Source: Phycomyces nitens (taxonomy: Eukaryota; Mucoromycota; Mucoromycetes; Mucorales; Phycomycetaceae). From it: a DNA stretch of 64,000 nucleotides. The notes beneath the pieces were generated by a model. That model saw only the letters and a program-made list of their open reading frames with translations. It did not search any database and was not told the origin of the DNA. The translations under genes were made by a program, and so were the position numbers. Of this stretch, positions 36,097 to 48,115 are shown one piece after another (the first letter of the stretch is position 1; every line of letters begins with the position of its first letter). The stretch is from positions 5,766,001-5,830,000 of the forward strand of contig JAHRBC010000001.1 in assembly GCA_022702545.1 (NCBI GenBank), read 5' to 3'.

Positions 36097-37380
36097 CTAT
36101 TTGGGTGGAATAATGGGAGATATTACAGTAGGATGTTGGTCAATGTAAGATGATTCTGTGATGGACACTTTATCCTGCAAGTCGACTCTTAGTCCGTCAA
36201 AGGCTGGCCCAATGTGCATATGTTCAGTAACTGCAAGCTTGGAAAGATCCTCGACCATCTTATAGTGGTCTAATCGATGTGCAAATCCAACGAGATAGGT
36301 CTTTAGAGGTCTGACCTCTCTTGCTGCATCGATAGAATCATGAAGGGCAAAATGGGATGCATGGGTCACTTTCTCTACATGATTAATTCATTGAGTCTTG
36401 GCTCTTGATTTCCAAATCAAGTCGACCTTTACCTCTCAAACAGTCGACAACAAATACCCGAGACTTTTGCTTGATTTGATCCATTGTCTCGGGAGGAATG
36501 AAGTTTGTATCTGAAATGTAGCTCACACCTCCAAATTGGAAGCCATAGCAAAGATAGGGCTGGCCAGTGGTGAAATAGATGCCATGGTGTACTTTTAGAT
36601 CCAACAGGTCAAAAAGCAGTGTTAGAAGATGTCAGACTATCAGTCAAGGACTATGTGGTTTGTTTGTTTGTTTTTACCTTTGAGTGGTGTAAAATCAAGC
36701 CCTGAAATACTAAAGGATTTCTTGGGATCAAATATGTGGTATTTGAATGTAGCAACATCTCCTCCACCTATATATCATTTAACAAACAATCTTGTTGAAA
36801 TTTAAAATGGTACCTGTGGCATGTATACTGTCTACAAGATAAGGAAATGTAGAAGAAACTGTGTCCATAGTCTCTGGAGAGAGGTAGATATCAATGTTCT
36901 TCTGGATAGCTCCATGAAGTGTCCACTGACGAAGATCGTCTATACCGTTCATGGCATCTGCATGCCCATGAGTCAATATAACACCATCAAGTTTGCGGAT
37001 ACCGTACCGAGAGAATATCTCAATTGCACTTGCTGTGAGTTGTAAGATGTGTTTAGGATATGTTATTTCGGATTGATGAGAATCATACCATAAAATGTCT
37101 TGCCACAGTCTATCAATATGTTTCTATCCAAACAACCACTCAGTATATATCCTTTGATATGATGTCCTAGACCTTACCTCACTCTATCTGTAGGCTTATC
37201 CCCATTGCGTCTAAATCTAACCACCATGGCCGTGTTTCTTCGCATGTTCTTTTTGCCTTCGAGCGTAATGGCTGATCTGCAGACAGTGCATACATTGCTA
37301 GGGTGTGTCAAGCAGTTTATGTTTGGTACACCTGCTGATGTTCCAGTGCCAACAAATACAATCTCAATTAGGGTTGCCAT
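36097..37380 (-). CDS. Metallo-beta-lactamase-fold hydrolase, PhnP-like
   Basis: Six exons (37178-37380, 37089-37123, 36814-37032, 36678-36767, 36433-36591, 36097-36374) give 327 residues. The N-terminus has the PhnP-type GTGTSAGVPNINC...CTVC pair of Cys motifs. The metal site is LTHGHADAMNGIDDLR (His101, His103, Asp105); the position normally His after Asp is Ala, as in some PhnP-like members. Further conserved blocks are ILIDCGKTF, PLKVHHG, YISDTNFIPPET, VVDCLRG and HASHFALHDS...FAHRLDHY. The N-terminal Cys cluster probably binds structural zinc. PhnP proteins cleave cyclic ribose phosphates; the fungal substrate is unknown. The start at 37380 excludes an upstream hydrophobic open stretch. 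It is convergent with the SMG8-like gene (141 bp). Confidence 0.82.
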
Positions 37381-37687
37381 GATGCAAATGAGAAATCCGA
37401 AAGTGTAGTTCTCAAAGGCTATTTCTATACATAAATACCGGACTATTAAATCATTTACCAAGAGATGGCTGGAAAACGCTGGTTTCCAAAATGGTGAAAT
37501 GTGGTACCTGAACAGTTACAATGTCCTGTCAGAATCCTTTCGAGATATCCCTCGAGATTTACAAGCATAAGAATATAACAAATTTTTTTTATTGTTTATA
37601 TTTGAGTGACCAAGAGGTATATATTTATATAATATGGTATTTAATGGACATGATACATCAAGCCAAGATATCTTTCTTTCTTCTTTT

Positions 37688-38921
37688 TTAGATGCGGTTA
37701 TCACGAAGCAGACGAGTGGTCTCTGTAGACTCGGGCTCTGGTTCTGGAGTCTGCAAATCAGACAGTCCAAGACGCTTGTTTCTAAAGTGCCAGACGATAC
37801 AAAGGATCAAGAGAGAACCTTGGAGGATACCTGTGATGAGGTAGGTAATCCAGGCAGTCCAGTTTGTGCCTGGTCTTGTAGCAAGAGAGTAGACAAAGAG
37901 AGCAGATCCTAAAGGATTAAGCACCAACACAAATAATTTGTTTAATATAGAAGCCATGATATTAAACCCATTCTTACCTGGTGTTTGGAGGCACATCATT
38001 GGAATACTCAAGGCACCAACAGACTAAGGGATAAAATACAATCAACATGCATATTTAAAATTTCGAGGATCCACAGTCTCTTACCTTGCGCTTCCATGTC
38101 TTCCATATTTGGGGCAGATATTGGAATGTGGCAAGGACCATGCTAAATACACCCAGGAATCCAGCCCAAAGATCTGTCTGCCAGTTTTCAGGGCCACCAA
38201 CTAATGTCAAAAGCAAGACAGAGATTATGACCGAAATAACAAAGTGTCCAGTGGTGACTGCAGCAACAATCAGGGAGACCTTCCATTCAGCTGAAATAGG
38301 AGGCTTGATCTTTGAAGGCAAGTCCAGGTGAAGAGAGCTTGGCATGTGTGCTCCACGCTTCTTGTTTTCAGGGAAATAAAGAAGGAATAGGACAAAGCTG
38401 AAGACCGTGTTAGTATGAATACTTTGGCCTCACTACCTAGAATGAGTAAATGTGGCTTACATTGTGCAGAACATTGCCCATTGGATAAAGATCTGATTGA
38501 CGCCCATCAATCCTTCTACACATGCACCAGTTGACTAGTGGAAGAATCAGTAAAAAAAAATCGTTGTCTTGAGCACTTGCTCTTACCAAAGAATGACAGC
38601 AGACAATTGCATCCCATTGCAGGAGAATGATATTGAGCAGACTTGAAGTAGAAGAGATGACACCTAGAAGCAAGAACCAGGCACTAAAGCCATCGCTTGT
38701 CTTGTTGATGATAATTCTCGTGTGCTGGGCTGTGTGAGACAAAGGCAGGTTGTTTGGCACAGACGACTTACTTGGGGGAGATAGGAGATGACCAGGCCAA
38801 TGCATAGAAAGATGCTAATGAACAAGGTAGTCTTGTCATGCTGTGCTTCACACTGTCTCGGGGCTGGCTCGGAATCCAGCATTGCCTGAACGGATAATTG
38901 AACTCCGTTGACTACTTCCAT
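37688..38921 (-). CDS. PQ-loop repeat membrane transporter
   Basis: Six exons (38772-38921, 38587-38724, 38462-38535, 38085-38397, 37978-38023, 37688-37908) give 313 residues with consistent phases. Two PQ-loop motifs are seen: ISYLPQHTRIIINKTSDGFSAWFLLLG in the first half and TFQYLPQIWKTWKRKSVGALSIPMMCLQTPG in the second. About seven hydrophobic helices surround them. The tail ends PEPESTETTRLLRDNRI, which contains an acidic-dileucine-like sorting motif (TRLL). The family (cystinosin, Ypq, KDEL-like) mostly exports small molecules from lysosome/vacuole. A vacuolar location is inferred from the tail. Substrate unknown. It is head-to-tail with the MBL gene. Confidence 0.85.
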
Positions 38922-41840
38922 TGATAAAGTAAAAGAAGAAGAAATTGAATTTTCCGGACTAGCCGTTAAATAAAGGGAAACAATAAAGACTAGTCTTTGT
39001 GACCATCAAAAGTAATAAGAGGTCAACAAAAAGACAGAATGGTCTACATAGCGAATGTGAGCACAAGCCAGGACGAATAACAACCAAGCGGACCAGCTCT
39101 TGGGCTATTCTGAAACACAAGGAGAGCCAGGTTAGTCCGCGTTTGATTGACTTGGCTACATAAATAAACATTGTCAAGAGGAATACACTGGCGTCATTCC
39201 TCTTGACAGGAACACCAAAAAACAACAGACAGAATTTGAATTCGAAACGTCCGGTTTCCCGAATTACACTCTCTTGGTAAAAAGGGCCTCATAATCTCCA
39301 TTCGGTAAATTGTATACATTGCTCGGCTACCGTCCATATGTCTCGATGACTATCATTCAATACTCAAACACTGTATACTCCTTGCTCTTGAAGGAACACA
39401 ATCCAATTTGTGTGTATTTGTTGTGCTTTATTTTAGGGTATCACAAATCTTGTCTTTCCATGGCACCCGCAGCAAGCTAAATTAGCACGAATACCTATGG
39501 AGTTTGACAGTTGAAAATGAGAAGCAAAAAATAATTATCTCGAGCATTTTTTTAAAACCATGTTCTCTATATTTCTGCTTTGTCGACCAAAGCATAGGCA
39601 AAATAGACCTCCAAGGCCTTTTTTTAATTTCTTGTTTGGTTTATTAAAGATACAGAGAAAAAAGTATGTGTTTCATAAGCACTTGTAGGAACATGGTGTT
39701 TCTTAATTTTATACCGAGCTTATGTGACCATTGTTCCAGTGCACAGAACCATCAACTATCTAACAGGTTAATGAACCTATTGTACCTTTCGATTCTTGGT
39801 AGTCCAATCATCACGCAATCTAATATTTTCTGGGCTATTATAAATACCCTTGATCACTTTTAGCCCTTGCTGTTTTGTTAGTGATGAATAATACCCAATT
39901 CTCTTGTATTTGATTCTAGGCTTGATTTAATTCATCTTTACCAATGTTTATCATTCTGATACATAGCGAGTGGTTGGACCATAATTGGTTCACAAAGATT
40001 TATGTTATAAACATGTTCTTCAAAACTATTACCTTTTATAATCATTCTCCATGTTTTTGTTGATTTACTGTACTTCTTTTAGTAGAGTACTGACACTAAT
40101 AATGGGCACAGTTACAAGGTTTACTAAATTTCCACATCTATGATCTTGGATTTATTGATACACCAATAACTACTATTTACACGTTATTTCCGCCTTGTTT
40201 ACCCATAAGCTTGAAACTATAACATCAACTCACCTCTCGTTTCTTCATTGATCTTACACATTGTTCTGTAACTTGCTATAAGCTTTACTAAAGATATGAT
40301 TTTACAATTAATCTTTTTCTTTTAAAAAATAATGATATATAGATTTATAAAATTAATATGTAAATCCTTTCTGTAAGATAAGCTTTCATGCACCTTAAAC
40401 GCTTAGACTCTCATAAAAAAATCCTTATGTTACCCAATCTAAAAGTACATCAAGCTATGCTAAATTCCAAGAAATAGTCCTTTGTTTATCGGTATTGATC
40501 GCACTATTAAACATATCATACTCAAGGACTTTTAGAACACCTGGACACATAATATATTAATAATATTATATGTGTGTATGATATACATATATCCATTTTT
40601 ACTGTTTATTCCTGAGAATGTATTTATTGTGAATTGTTAGATACAAAATATACTTCTTTTTCTTTTTCTTTTTCTTTAATTCTGGACTTCAACTCATATT
40701 AGTTGACTATTAAATATTTCTTGTATGCGACAAGATTTTATTGAGTTGCCCAAAAGCTTGGTCCTACTTTCTAGAAAGGAAAGATATGTGCCTGGAATGA
40801 ATTCAATGAACATGTAAATGTAAGAGATATTAGAAGAGGTATATACAGTAGGAAATATACACGAGAAATAGATAGGCAAAAAAGATGGTATATCAAAGCA
40901 CAGCTTAAGGAAATGTATTAACAGCAAGTTATTGTTGAGTATTTGCAATATAGTGCTCATACCTGGAAAAAAAGCTAGAGGTAAGCAGCAAATATGGGTT
41001 TAAAGCGCAAAATCCGACTCTATTTGCTCTGGGAAGATTCCAAAAGGTTTTTTACGATAGGAAACATAGGGACTACTAAAAGTTTTGACTGGATTGTTTA
41101 TCATTACTCTAACATTCTTTCACTGATATTGAGGATCATTGGTAGAAATGATGGAGAAAATGAGTGAATGAGCAATCGATGCCTGAAAGAAATGCGGAAT
41201 TATAAGCAAAAGGGTGAGTGGACCATAATCTACGTCTGTTGAAATATGCTTCAAGAAATATAGTGCTTAGAAGAAGAGCATGATTTGTTCATAAAAGAAA
41301 ACTAAATTAGGCATTACAACCTATAACAAACAAATACACAGAGTAAGAATAAAATATAAAATTGATGTTTGATACAATAGAGCTAGTGCTTAATGTAGAA
41401 AGTAGGGTAGTGTGAAGAGAAGTATGACAGTTAACCAAATAAGATTCAGGATAATGCTGCCATAAAATAAGTGGAGTTCTTGGTGAAGAATATTATCAAA
41501 AAAATAAATTAAAGTCATCAACAATGAATAGACTATTCGGGTACCTGAAAATAGTAAATCTTTAAACTTTATAAAATAGCCTGTTATTAGAATTGATGGA
41601 AATGCTCAATAGGAATACATTATATATATATATAGAATGACTACTGTCTCGCATACCTTTACAATTTTTCTTTTCCAAAATAATATTATAGCTTTTGAAT
41701 AAATAGAATTGCAAGAGCTGATGGTATATATACGAAGGCCTAGAAAGCTACTTTTATTAAAATCTTCTTTACTAGCTGTGTTATTGAAAATATAAGAAAC
41801 TGTTATTTGACTAGAGCGTAAATAGCCCAAGTGTAATATA
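38922..41840. other. Gene-poor AT-rich region
   Basis: Almost 3 kb without a supportable gene. Short open frames (39666-39863, 40694-40960 minus, 41606-41830 minus) are hydrophobic translations of AT-rich DNA. A TTTTCTT run is at about 40652-40677. Confidence 0.5.
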
Positions 41841-42059
41841 ATTTTGGGTGTTTCAGAGAGCTACAAGACATGGTATTACTTTACAGTTATTAGAGAGGTT
41901 TGGGGTTTTTATTTTCGCTTTATTTTCGCTTTGTCTTCACATTTCCTTTTTTGAAAAAAGCTTTTTAAATTCTATCAGTCAAACTTCAATGCATAATAAC
42001 TTTCTTTATTCTATTGAAAACACTTTAGTATATTAAAAATAACGTCTAATATTTATTTG

Positions 42060-43540
42060 CCAAGAGCTGCAATGATCTACCATGACCTACGAGATGGAAT
42101 TATAGAGCAGGACGAGGCTAAAGATGAACTGTTAATTCGTTTGGATCATTATTCCATAGCGTATGCATTGCATAGGCGATAGACTCCTTTCGACATCTCT
42201 TTGTTGGAGAATGACACTTGCAAGTCATTGTTTCGATTTACATATGCTGAGCTTCAGCTTATAGCAAGATATTTGTGTTTCCCCTGAACAGGTTTCTTTC
42301 CGCAATGGAACAAACCAAAGCTTTTCTTTACACCGAGACTTATCACTTTCTATCATGCTTAGAAGGTTGGAATATCCTTCAAGACTGGTAGACTTGGCAC
42401 TGCTTTTTAAGATAAACAAGACAACTATTAGCATTGTATTTAATTCAATGATTGGATTGCTGCACAGTCAGTACCATGAACGGATCAGATTCAACAAAAA
42501 GCATCTACATCCCTTTAACCTTGAGAGAGTTTCTGATGCCACAGAAAGAAAAGGTATGCAATTGTTTTGGCAAAAAGACACTTGATAATTTTTTTAGTAT
42601 CTTTATTGATCTGCTGTCACGCTCTGCGTGCAGCTTTTAAAATGCCATCAAAGTGGACTTAGTTAGGATAAAATATAATAGGGATGGGGAAGGAAAAAGA
42701 AAAAGAAAAAAGAAAGTTGAAAATATAAGAGATGGAAATTAGGTGAGGACGAAGAAGAATTCTTCCTTAAGCGAGTGCTACTCTGTGTTTATCTATCACA
42801 GTGGACGTCTTTTATGCGATTACGCCAGCGAGAAAAGGTTGTTCATCAAACACAAGCTTCCAGTGAGCACTCCATGTGGACTTGGCAGTGATGACAGAAA
42901 CGAGAATATGGAGAGCTTGGTTGGAGGATCGTGGAGGGAAAGTACCACGAGTCAGAAGTAAGCATATATCCTCGAGGTTCCAGGATGGGCAGAAACGGGA
43001 TAGGAGAACATTCAATACACGACGCTTAATAGGACATTCAAAGAAAAAATGGTATTGATCTTCGGTCGAAGCATTGCATAAAATACAGGAAGGGCTTGGG
43101 AAACGACGGGGCATCATACGATGTAGACGTTGTCTTGTTGGCGTTCTATCCCAGAGCATCTTCCACCAGACAGTGCGGCATTGGTGAGGGATAAGCACTG
43201 ACCAGAATTTACGCCATTGGACGGATGTGTTTAGTGTTGGCGGAGAAGTTGACCGAATATGGCGTCGTAGAGAAGACACTTGATAATGGTGCCCACTCTA
43301 AATATTAAGGAATAGTAACTCCAGATAACATAACAGTCAGTCTGAGTGGACATTTCCCAGGATCTGTCCTTGACCAGAGTATGCTGGTGGACAGTGGCAT
43401 AATTGGTTTTTTCAGGGGAACATTAACTTGAGGAGTAGTGGAGGGCAACTGTATACCATTTACGGTGATCCAGCATACAGTTCTTGAGATATTATAATCA
43501 AGGCTTCCAGGAACAGTAAGTTTGTAATTAATTATTATAT
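42060..43540 (+). pseudogene. PIF/Harbinger-like transposase remnant, split by a LINE insertion
   Basis: The left part (to 42589) encodes a Harbinger N-terminal block, with FRFTYAELQLIARYL in one frame and, after a frame change near 42280, FRNGTNQSFSLHRDLSLSIMLRRLEYPSRLVDLALLFKINKTTISIVFNSMIGLL. The LRRLxYPxRLxDLxxLF pattern and position are diagnostic for DDE_Tnp_4 transposases. The right part (from 43288) continues with VTPDNITVSLSGHFPGSVLDQSMLVDSGI, resembling the catalytic-core GPxxGxxxDxxxLxxSG block. The gene is broken by the frame change and by a LINE fragment (42590-43272). No terminal repeats were identified. Confidence 0.65.
42590..43272 (-). mobile_element. 5'-truncated LINE (non-LTR retrotransposon) insertion
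   Basis: The fragment is bounded by a perfect 15-bp direct repeat (AAGACACTTGATAAT at 42575-42589 and 43273-43287), the target-site duplication. A T run at the left end is the A-tail of a minus-strand element. On the minus strand it encodes the C-terminus of an RT protein (frame 42812-43279) with a zf-RVT-like zinc motif: CILCNASTEDQYHFFFECPIKRR. The preceding WWKMLWDRTPTRQRLHR matches the same position in the larger LINE at 58.6 kb. It is therefore a dead-on-arrival copy of a related family. Confidence 0.85.
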
Positions 43541-43744
43541 AGTAAATGTATTCATCTTTTCTATATATATTTTACTATATCTTTTTACTGTTAGATATAC
43601 CTAAGCATTATCACATTACCCTATCCCTTTTACTGTATACATTTTTGCCTTTTGAACTCATAGGAAACCATTATTTACCAATTATTTTCTCATTTTGTAC
43701 TTATAACGCCAGTTATTTCTCCTTTTTGTGCTACCTCGGATGTT

Positions 43745-44068
43745 AAACAATCGAAAAATGGCCTTTTATGGAAATACGAAAGTACAAATAAAAAACCCAA
43801 ACCTCTCTAATGAGACGGTGGGCGTGGTGGTTGGTGGTCACCACCTTGAAATGAAAGGCCAGGCGAAGTAGGGCGGAGTGTAAAGCAGTAGAAGTAAAGA
43901 GTAGTGTGAAGGCAGAGGTGGCCATAAGTGAGGAAGTTTAGTAAAGTGAATAAAGACACCTTTTTACCTCGTTAAAATCACTTTCCCATTTTATTTATTT
44001 GACAACTGATTCTCATCCCCATACGCCTAGTCATAAATATTATTTGACACATCCCTAAACCTTACTGA
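43745..44068 (+). repeat. LTR-like dispersed repeat fragment, cut at the CACTA terminus
   Basis: Homologous to 54650-54930 in the right arm, and to the inverted copy near 47165-47440, with clear but imperfect identity. Shared blocks include GGGCGTGGTGGTTGGTGG, CCAGGC-AAGTAGGGCGGAGT and TGACAACTGATTCTCATCCCC. It stops abruptly at CTTACTGA where the first CACTA element begins; the other copies continue GTGCAGCTC. It encodes nothing convincing. Confidence 0.7.
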
Positions 44069-45813
44069 CACTACAAAAATTGAGTGGTTTCATTCATAGC
44101 AAACTACTATATTATCTTACCATTAGTAGACTGAAGTTAAACATAATAAACTTTTTTATTTTTGACGGCGATTATATTATTCAATATGTTCTATTGGATA
44201 GAATAATAAAGTAGAGCCTTTTAGATGTCATATTTGTTTGTGATTTATTTCTACTTCTTGTAACTATATCATTAAATTAATTGGAGTAGAAATAATAAAC
44301 AAATCAATTATTATCATGTTTATTCTCATAAGAAGGAAGAGAAATATGACCTGTATGCTTGCAAGTAAATAAGTTGACTGAAGATAATGAATTGTCTTGT
44401 AGTTTTATTATTATTTAACAGCATTGTGTACACTCTTGTTTTATATCTAGACATCTTTTTCAACCTAATAAACTATAAATTACAAAGATATGAAAATGAC
44501 GGCAGGCATATTCTTTTGGATTATCATTTTTATTGCCTGCATTTTATCAGGGTCAAACAGCCTTTTAATACAAAGTATTTGTTTTTCCTTTTTATTTTTT
44601 ATATTCTTTTGTGCCTAAATATTACCGCAAAATACTCTGGTAATTAATTCTTTTCTTTCTCTTGTGAATATATTTTTTACTCAATATATTTTATTATTCA
44701 TAGGTAACTGCTTATAAATATATTATGGGGCTCTCTATTGCACTTGGCTGTATATCCAAAGGTAAGATCATATTATGCTAAAGCTATTCTTTATTAACCA
44801 AATCACTCTTTTATATATAGCTGCAAATTCTATTTTTCTATCCATCTCAATATAATATTCTGGTAAACCTTTTATATTATAAATATGTCCTCTTTAATAA
44901 CATCTATCACAGACATCTTGCTATGCTCTTATATGGATTCCTGATTGAAATTATCTGGCCATTCCAATGGCTATATCTTGTAAGTAAACTAATATTTTAG
45001 TATTACATATTGTTTATCTACAAATATTAATATATATCTATTAGACAATAATCATTTGTTGGTATATTACAGAGAGTCTATCAAATGTTCTGTTTATTAT
45101 ATTAAAAATGTAAGTATAAGAATGAATGATTTATATAAAAATAATTTACTAACAATCTTCTCTTTTACTTTTAGACAGTATTGGCTTTCTCTCAGCTAGG
45201 TAAGTATCCTGGCTCTATTAAGAACCAGTTGATGGTGCCGACCAAGAAATATCAATTGGTAGAATAGATATACCAAAGAAATAATCTAGAGACTAGAATA
45301 TATAGCGCAAATGTATTTTTTATCAAATAAAACAAAAAATAAAAATTTTCAGAATCTATTGCTCCAAAAAACAACAAACCAGAGAGGCTTGTTTGCATAG
45401 AATAACTACAGTTAGCTTGCAATAGTCTACAATCATCCTTGATGGACTGTTAAAACATATTATAAAACCCACTATAAAATATAATGAAAGATAAAACTGG
45501 TTGTTTGTAAGTGGTCAATCTCCCCTGACACAAACTGTCTGTGTATCATAAAATACAATGCAAAAAAGGGTAGATCGACTAGGAATATATTGTGGCTACA
45601 ATGTATATTTAAGTTTTGCACTGTTTGAGGGCATTTAAATATTCTACATTAGATTCTTGTATACCAGTAGGTAGGATGATTCAGTTCACCCCCATATCTT
45701 TTTAGTCTACTACAGATCACGATTATATATTACCAAAAGAATAGTAAAACTATACAATTAAGTAGCTTATTTTATAAGTTTTATCTACATAATACCCTTA
45801 GACTTTTGTAGTG
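44069..45813 (+). mobile_element. CACTA-ended element E1 (left arm, outer)
   Basis: Begins CACTACAAAAATTGAG and ends with the inverted terminus CTTTTGTAGTG, giving 1745 bp. CACTA termini are the hallmark of the CACTA (En/Spm) superfamily. The left two-thirds carries an intron-bearing reading frame on the plus strand: a hydrophobic exon around 44417-44647, splice-like donors at 44762, about 44990 and 45110, acceptors ending at 44820, 45044 and 45174, and a stop at 45197-45199. The right third carries a minus-strand frame. No known transposase was recognised. It sits directly against E2; left flank TGA and right flank TAT differ, so there is no target duplication here. Confidence 0.8.
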
Positions 45814-46753
45814 TATGTAATACTAAAATATTAGTTTACTTACAAGATATAGCCATTGGAATGGCCAGATAATTTCAATCGGGAATCCATATAAGAGCAT
45901 AGCAAGATGTCTGTGATAGATGTTATTAAAGAGAACATATTTATAATATAAAAGGTTTACCAGAATATTATATTGAGATGGATAGAAAAATAAAATTTGC
46001 GGCTATATATAAAAGAGTGATTTGGTTAATAAAGAATAGCTTTAGCATAATATGATCTTACCTTTGGATATACAGCCAAGTGCAATAGAGAGCCCCATAA
46101 TATATTTATAAGCAGTTACCTATGAATAATAAAATATATTGAGTAAAAAATATATTCACAAGAGAAAGAAAAGAATTAATTACCAGAGTATTTTGCAGTA
46201 ATATTTAGGCACAAAAGAATATAAAAAATAAAAAGGAAAAACAAATACTTTGTATTAAAAGGCTGTTTGACCCTGATAAAATGCGGGAAATAAAAATGAT
46301 AATCCAAAAGAATATGCCTGCCGTCATTTTCATATCTTTGTAATTTATAGTTTATTAGGTTGAAAAAGATGTCTAGATATAAAACAAGAGTGTACACAAT
46401 GCTGTTAAATAATAATAAAACTATAAGACAATTTATTATCTTCAGTCAACTTATTTACTTGCAAGCATACTGGTCATATTTCTCTTCCTTCTTATGAGAA
46501 TAAACATGATAATAATTGATTTGTTTATTATTTCTACTCCAATTAATTTAATGATATAGTTACAAGAAGTAGAAATAAATCACAAACAAATATGACATCT
46601 AAAAGGCTCTACTTTATTATTCTATCCAATAGAACATATTGAATAATATAATCGCCATCAAAAATAAAAAGTTTATTATGTTTAACTTCAGTCTACTAAT
46701 GGTAAGATAATATAGTAGTTTGCTATGAATGAAACCACTCAATTTTTGTAGTG
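45814..46753 (-). mobile_element. CACTA-ended element E2, truncated (left arm)
   Basis: Minus-orientation partial copy of 940 bp. Its CACTACAAAAATT terminus is at 46753, and it runs inward until the sequence TATTACATA, where E1 interrupts it. The distal part of the element is missing from both sides of E1. Confidence 0.8.
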
Positions 46754-47445
46754 TTGGTTTATCATTCTGAGTACTCAGCTCTCTCTTCACGTGTGAAGGC
46801 TACTGATATGGTTCTTTTTCATTTTCTTTATTTTTCACAGGGGATAGGGATTGACAATATTTCCTCCGCTAGTGGTGTATGTTTCTCTTGGGATTCTTGA
46901 CGCGAAACTTCACGAAGATATAGTACGCTACGGTGACAAACTGATTTGGTTACGCCCAGCTTCTCCACCAATTTGACACATAGGGTACTTGAGTGAGTAT
47001 AAGTAACTGGTTACGAGGCTACTGTGAGGAAGGACACTCGAGTTATCTAGTGTTTATGGCTGGGTTACTAGCTAGCAATAGTTATTATTCCAATTGGAGG
47101 CGTGGTAACGAGGGACAATAAACTACTGTTAAGAGAATGTGTTCTCAAGACAATAGAGCTGCACTCAGTAAGGGTTGGGATGCGTCAAATAATATTTATG
47201 ACTAGGTGTATGGGGATGAGAATCAGTTGTCAAAATGTAGAAAATAGGAAAAGTGTTTTTAACGAGGTAAAAGAGTTGTCTTTATTATTCTTCACCAAAC
47301 TTCCTCTGTTATGGCCTCCTCTGCCTTCGCACCTAGTCTTCTACTTCTCCTTCTTCGTACTCCGCCCTACTTTGCCTGGCCTTCTGCTTCAAGGTGGCGG
47401 CCACCAACCACCACGCCCACCATATCACTAAAAGTTACCTTTTGT
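46754..47445. repeat. LTR-like sequence with candidate primer-binding site (left arm)
   Basis: Inverted counterpart of 54650-55340. Read on the minus strand, an LTR-like stretch ends TGTCA (46974) and is followed within three bases by TGGTGGAGAAGCTGGGC (46970-46954). That string starts TGG, as a tRNA-complementary PBS must. The LTR-like part shares sequence with 43745-44068. No gag-pol coding follows, so it is a fragment. Confidence 0.4.
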
Positions 47446-48115
47446 TATTTCTATTTATAGTAAAAATTAATCTGTCTCTGTTTTTTAGCAGTCAATATTT
47501 TTATACTACATTTTGTATTATAAAACATTATACTTTTACCATTATTAGAAGACCTTTTTACAAACATTTTAAATATAAAAATACAAATGTAATATGATAA
47601 AAACATAGAGAATGTAACAGATAATAAGGCTATATCAATATATTTTTTGAGAAGTGATTTAAATTCGAGTTCAAGCTGTTTGAAAAGTTTTCTTTTACTA
47701 TATGGCTGTTGTGACTTGTATATTATTTCCTTTTAAGAATATACGAATAATTTAATCTCAGATTACAGGCAAACCTGGCATTTCAATATCAAAAATTTTA
47801 TTTAAAGTCCAGCTAAATTATATGTTTTTGCCTTTACTTTGAAAGCCTTTACACAAATATTTTTTTATGTTAATTAATATTTGTTTTGGTAAACATAAAG
47901 AGACAAGAATAGAGAATATATCTATCTAAGTACAAGTTTACAGAAGTGATTTAAATTAAAGTTCAAGGCTTTTTAAAACTACCCTATGCTAATCAATGTT
48001 TATCGTGACTTGCACTATACCCCCTTTTCTTTTCTTTTCTTTTCTTTTCTTTAGTGTGTGTGTTTTTTTAATATGTATAAGGAATATAAAGAAGGTAAAC
48101 TTAAAGTGACCCAAG
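47446..48115. other. AT-rich left-arm DNA between the LTR-like repeat and the gene fragment
   Basis: Duplicated as 53980-54650 in the right arm. Includes a (TTTTC)n run at about 48026-48051. No gene seen. Confidence 0.5.
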
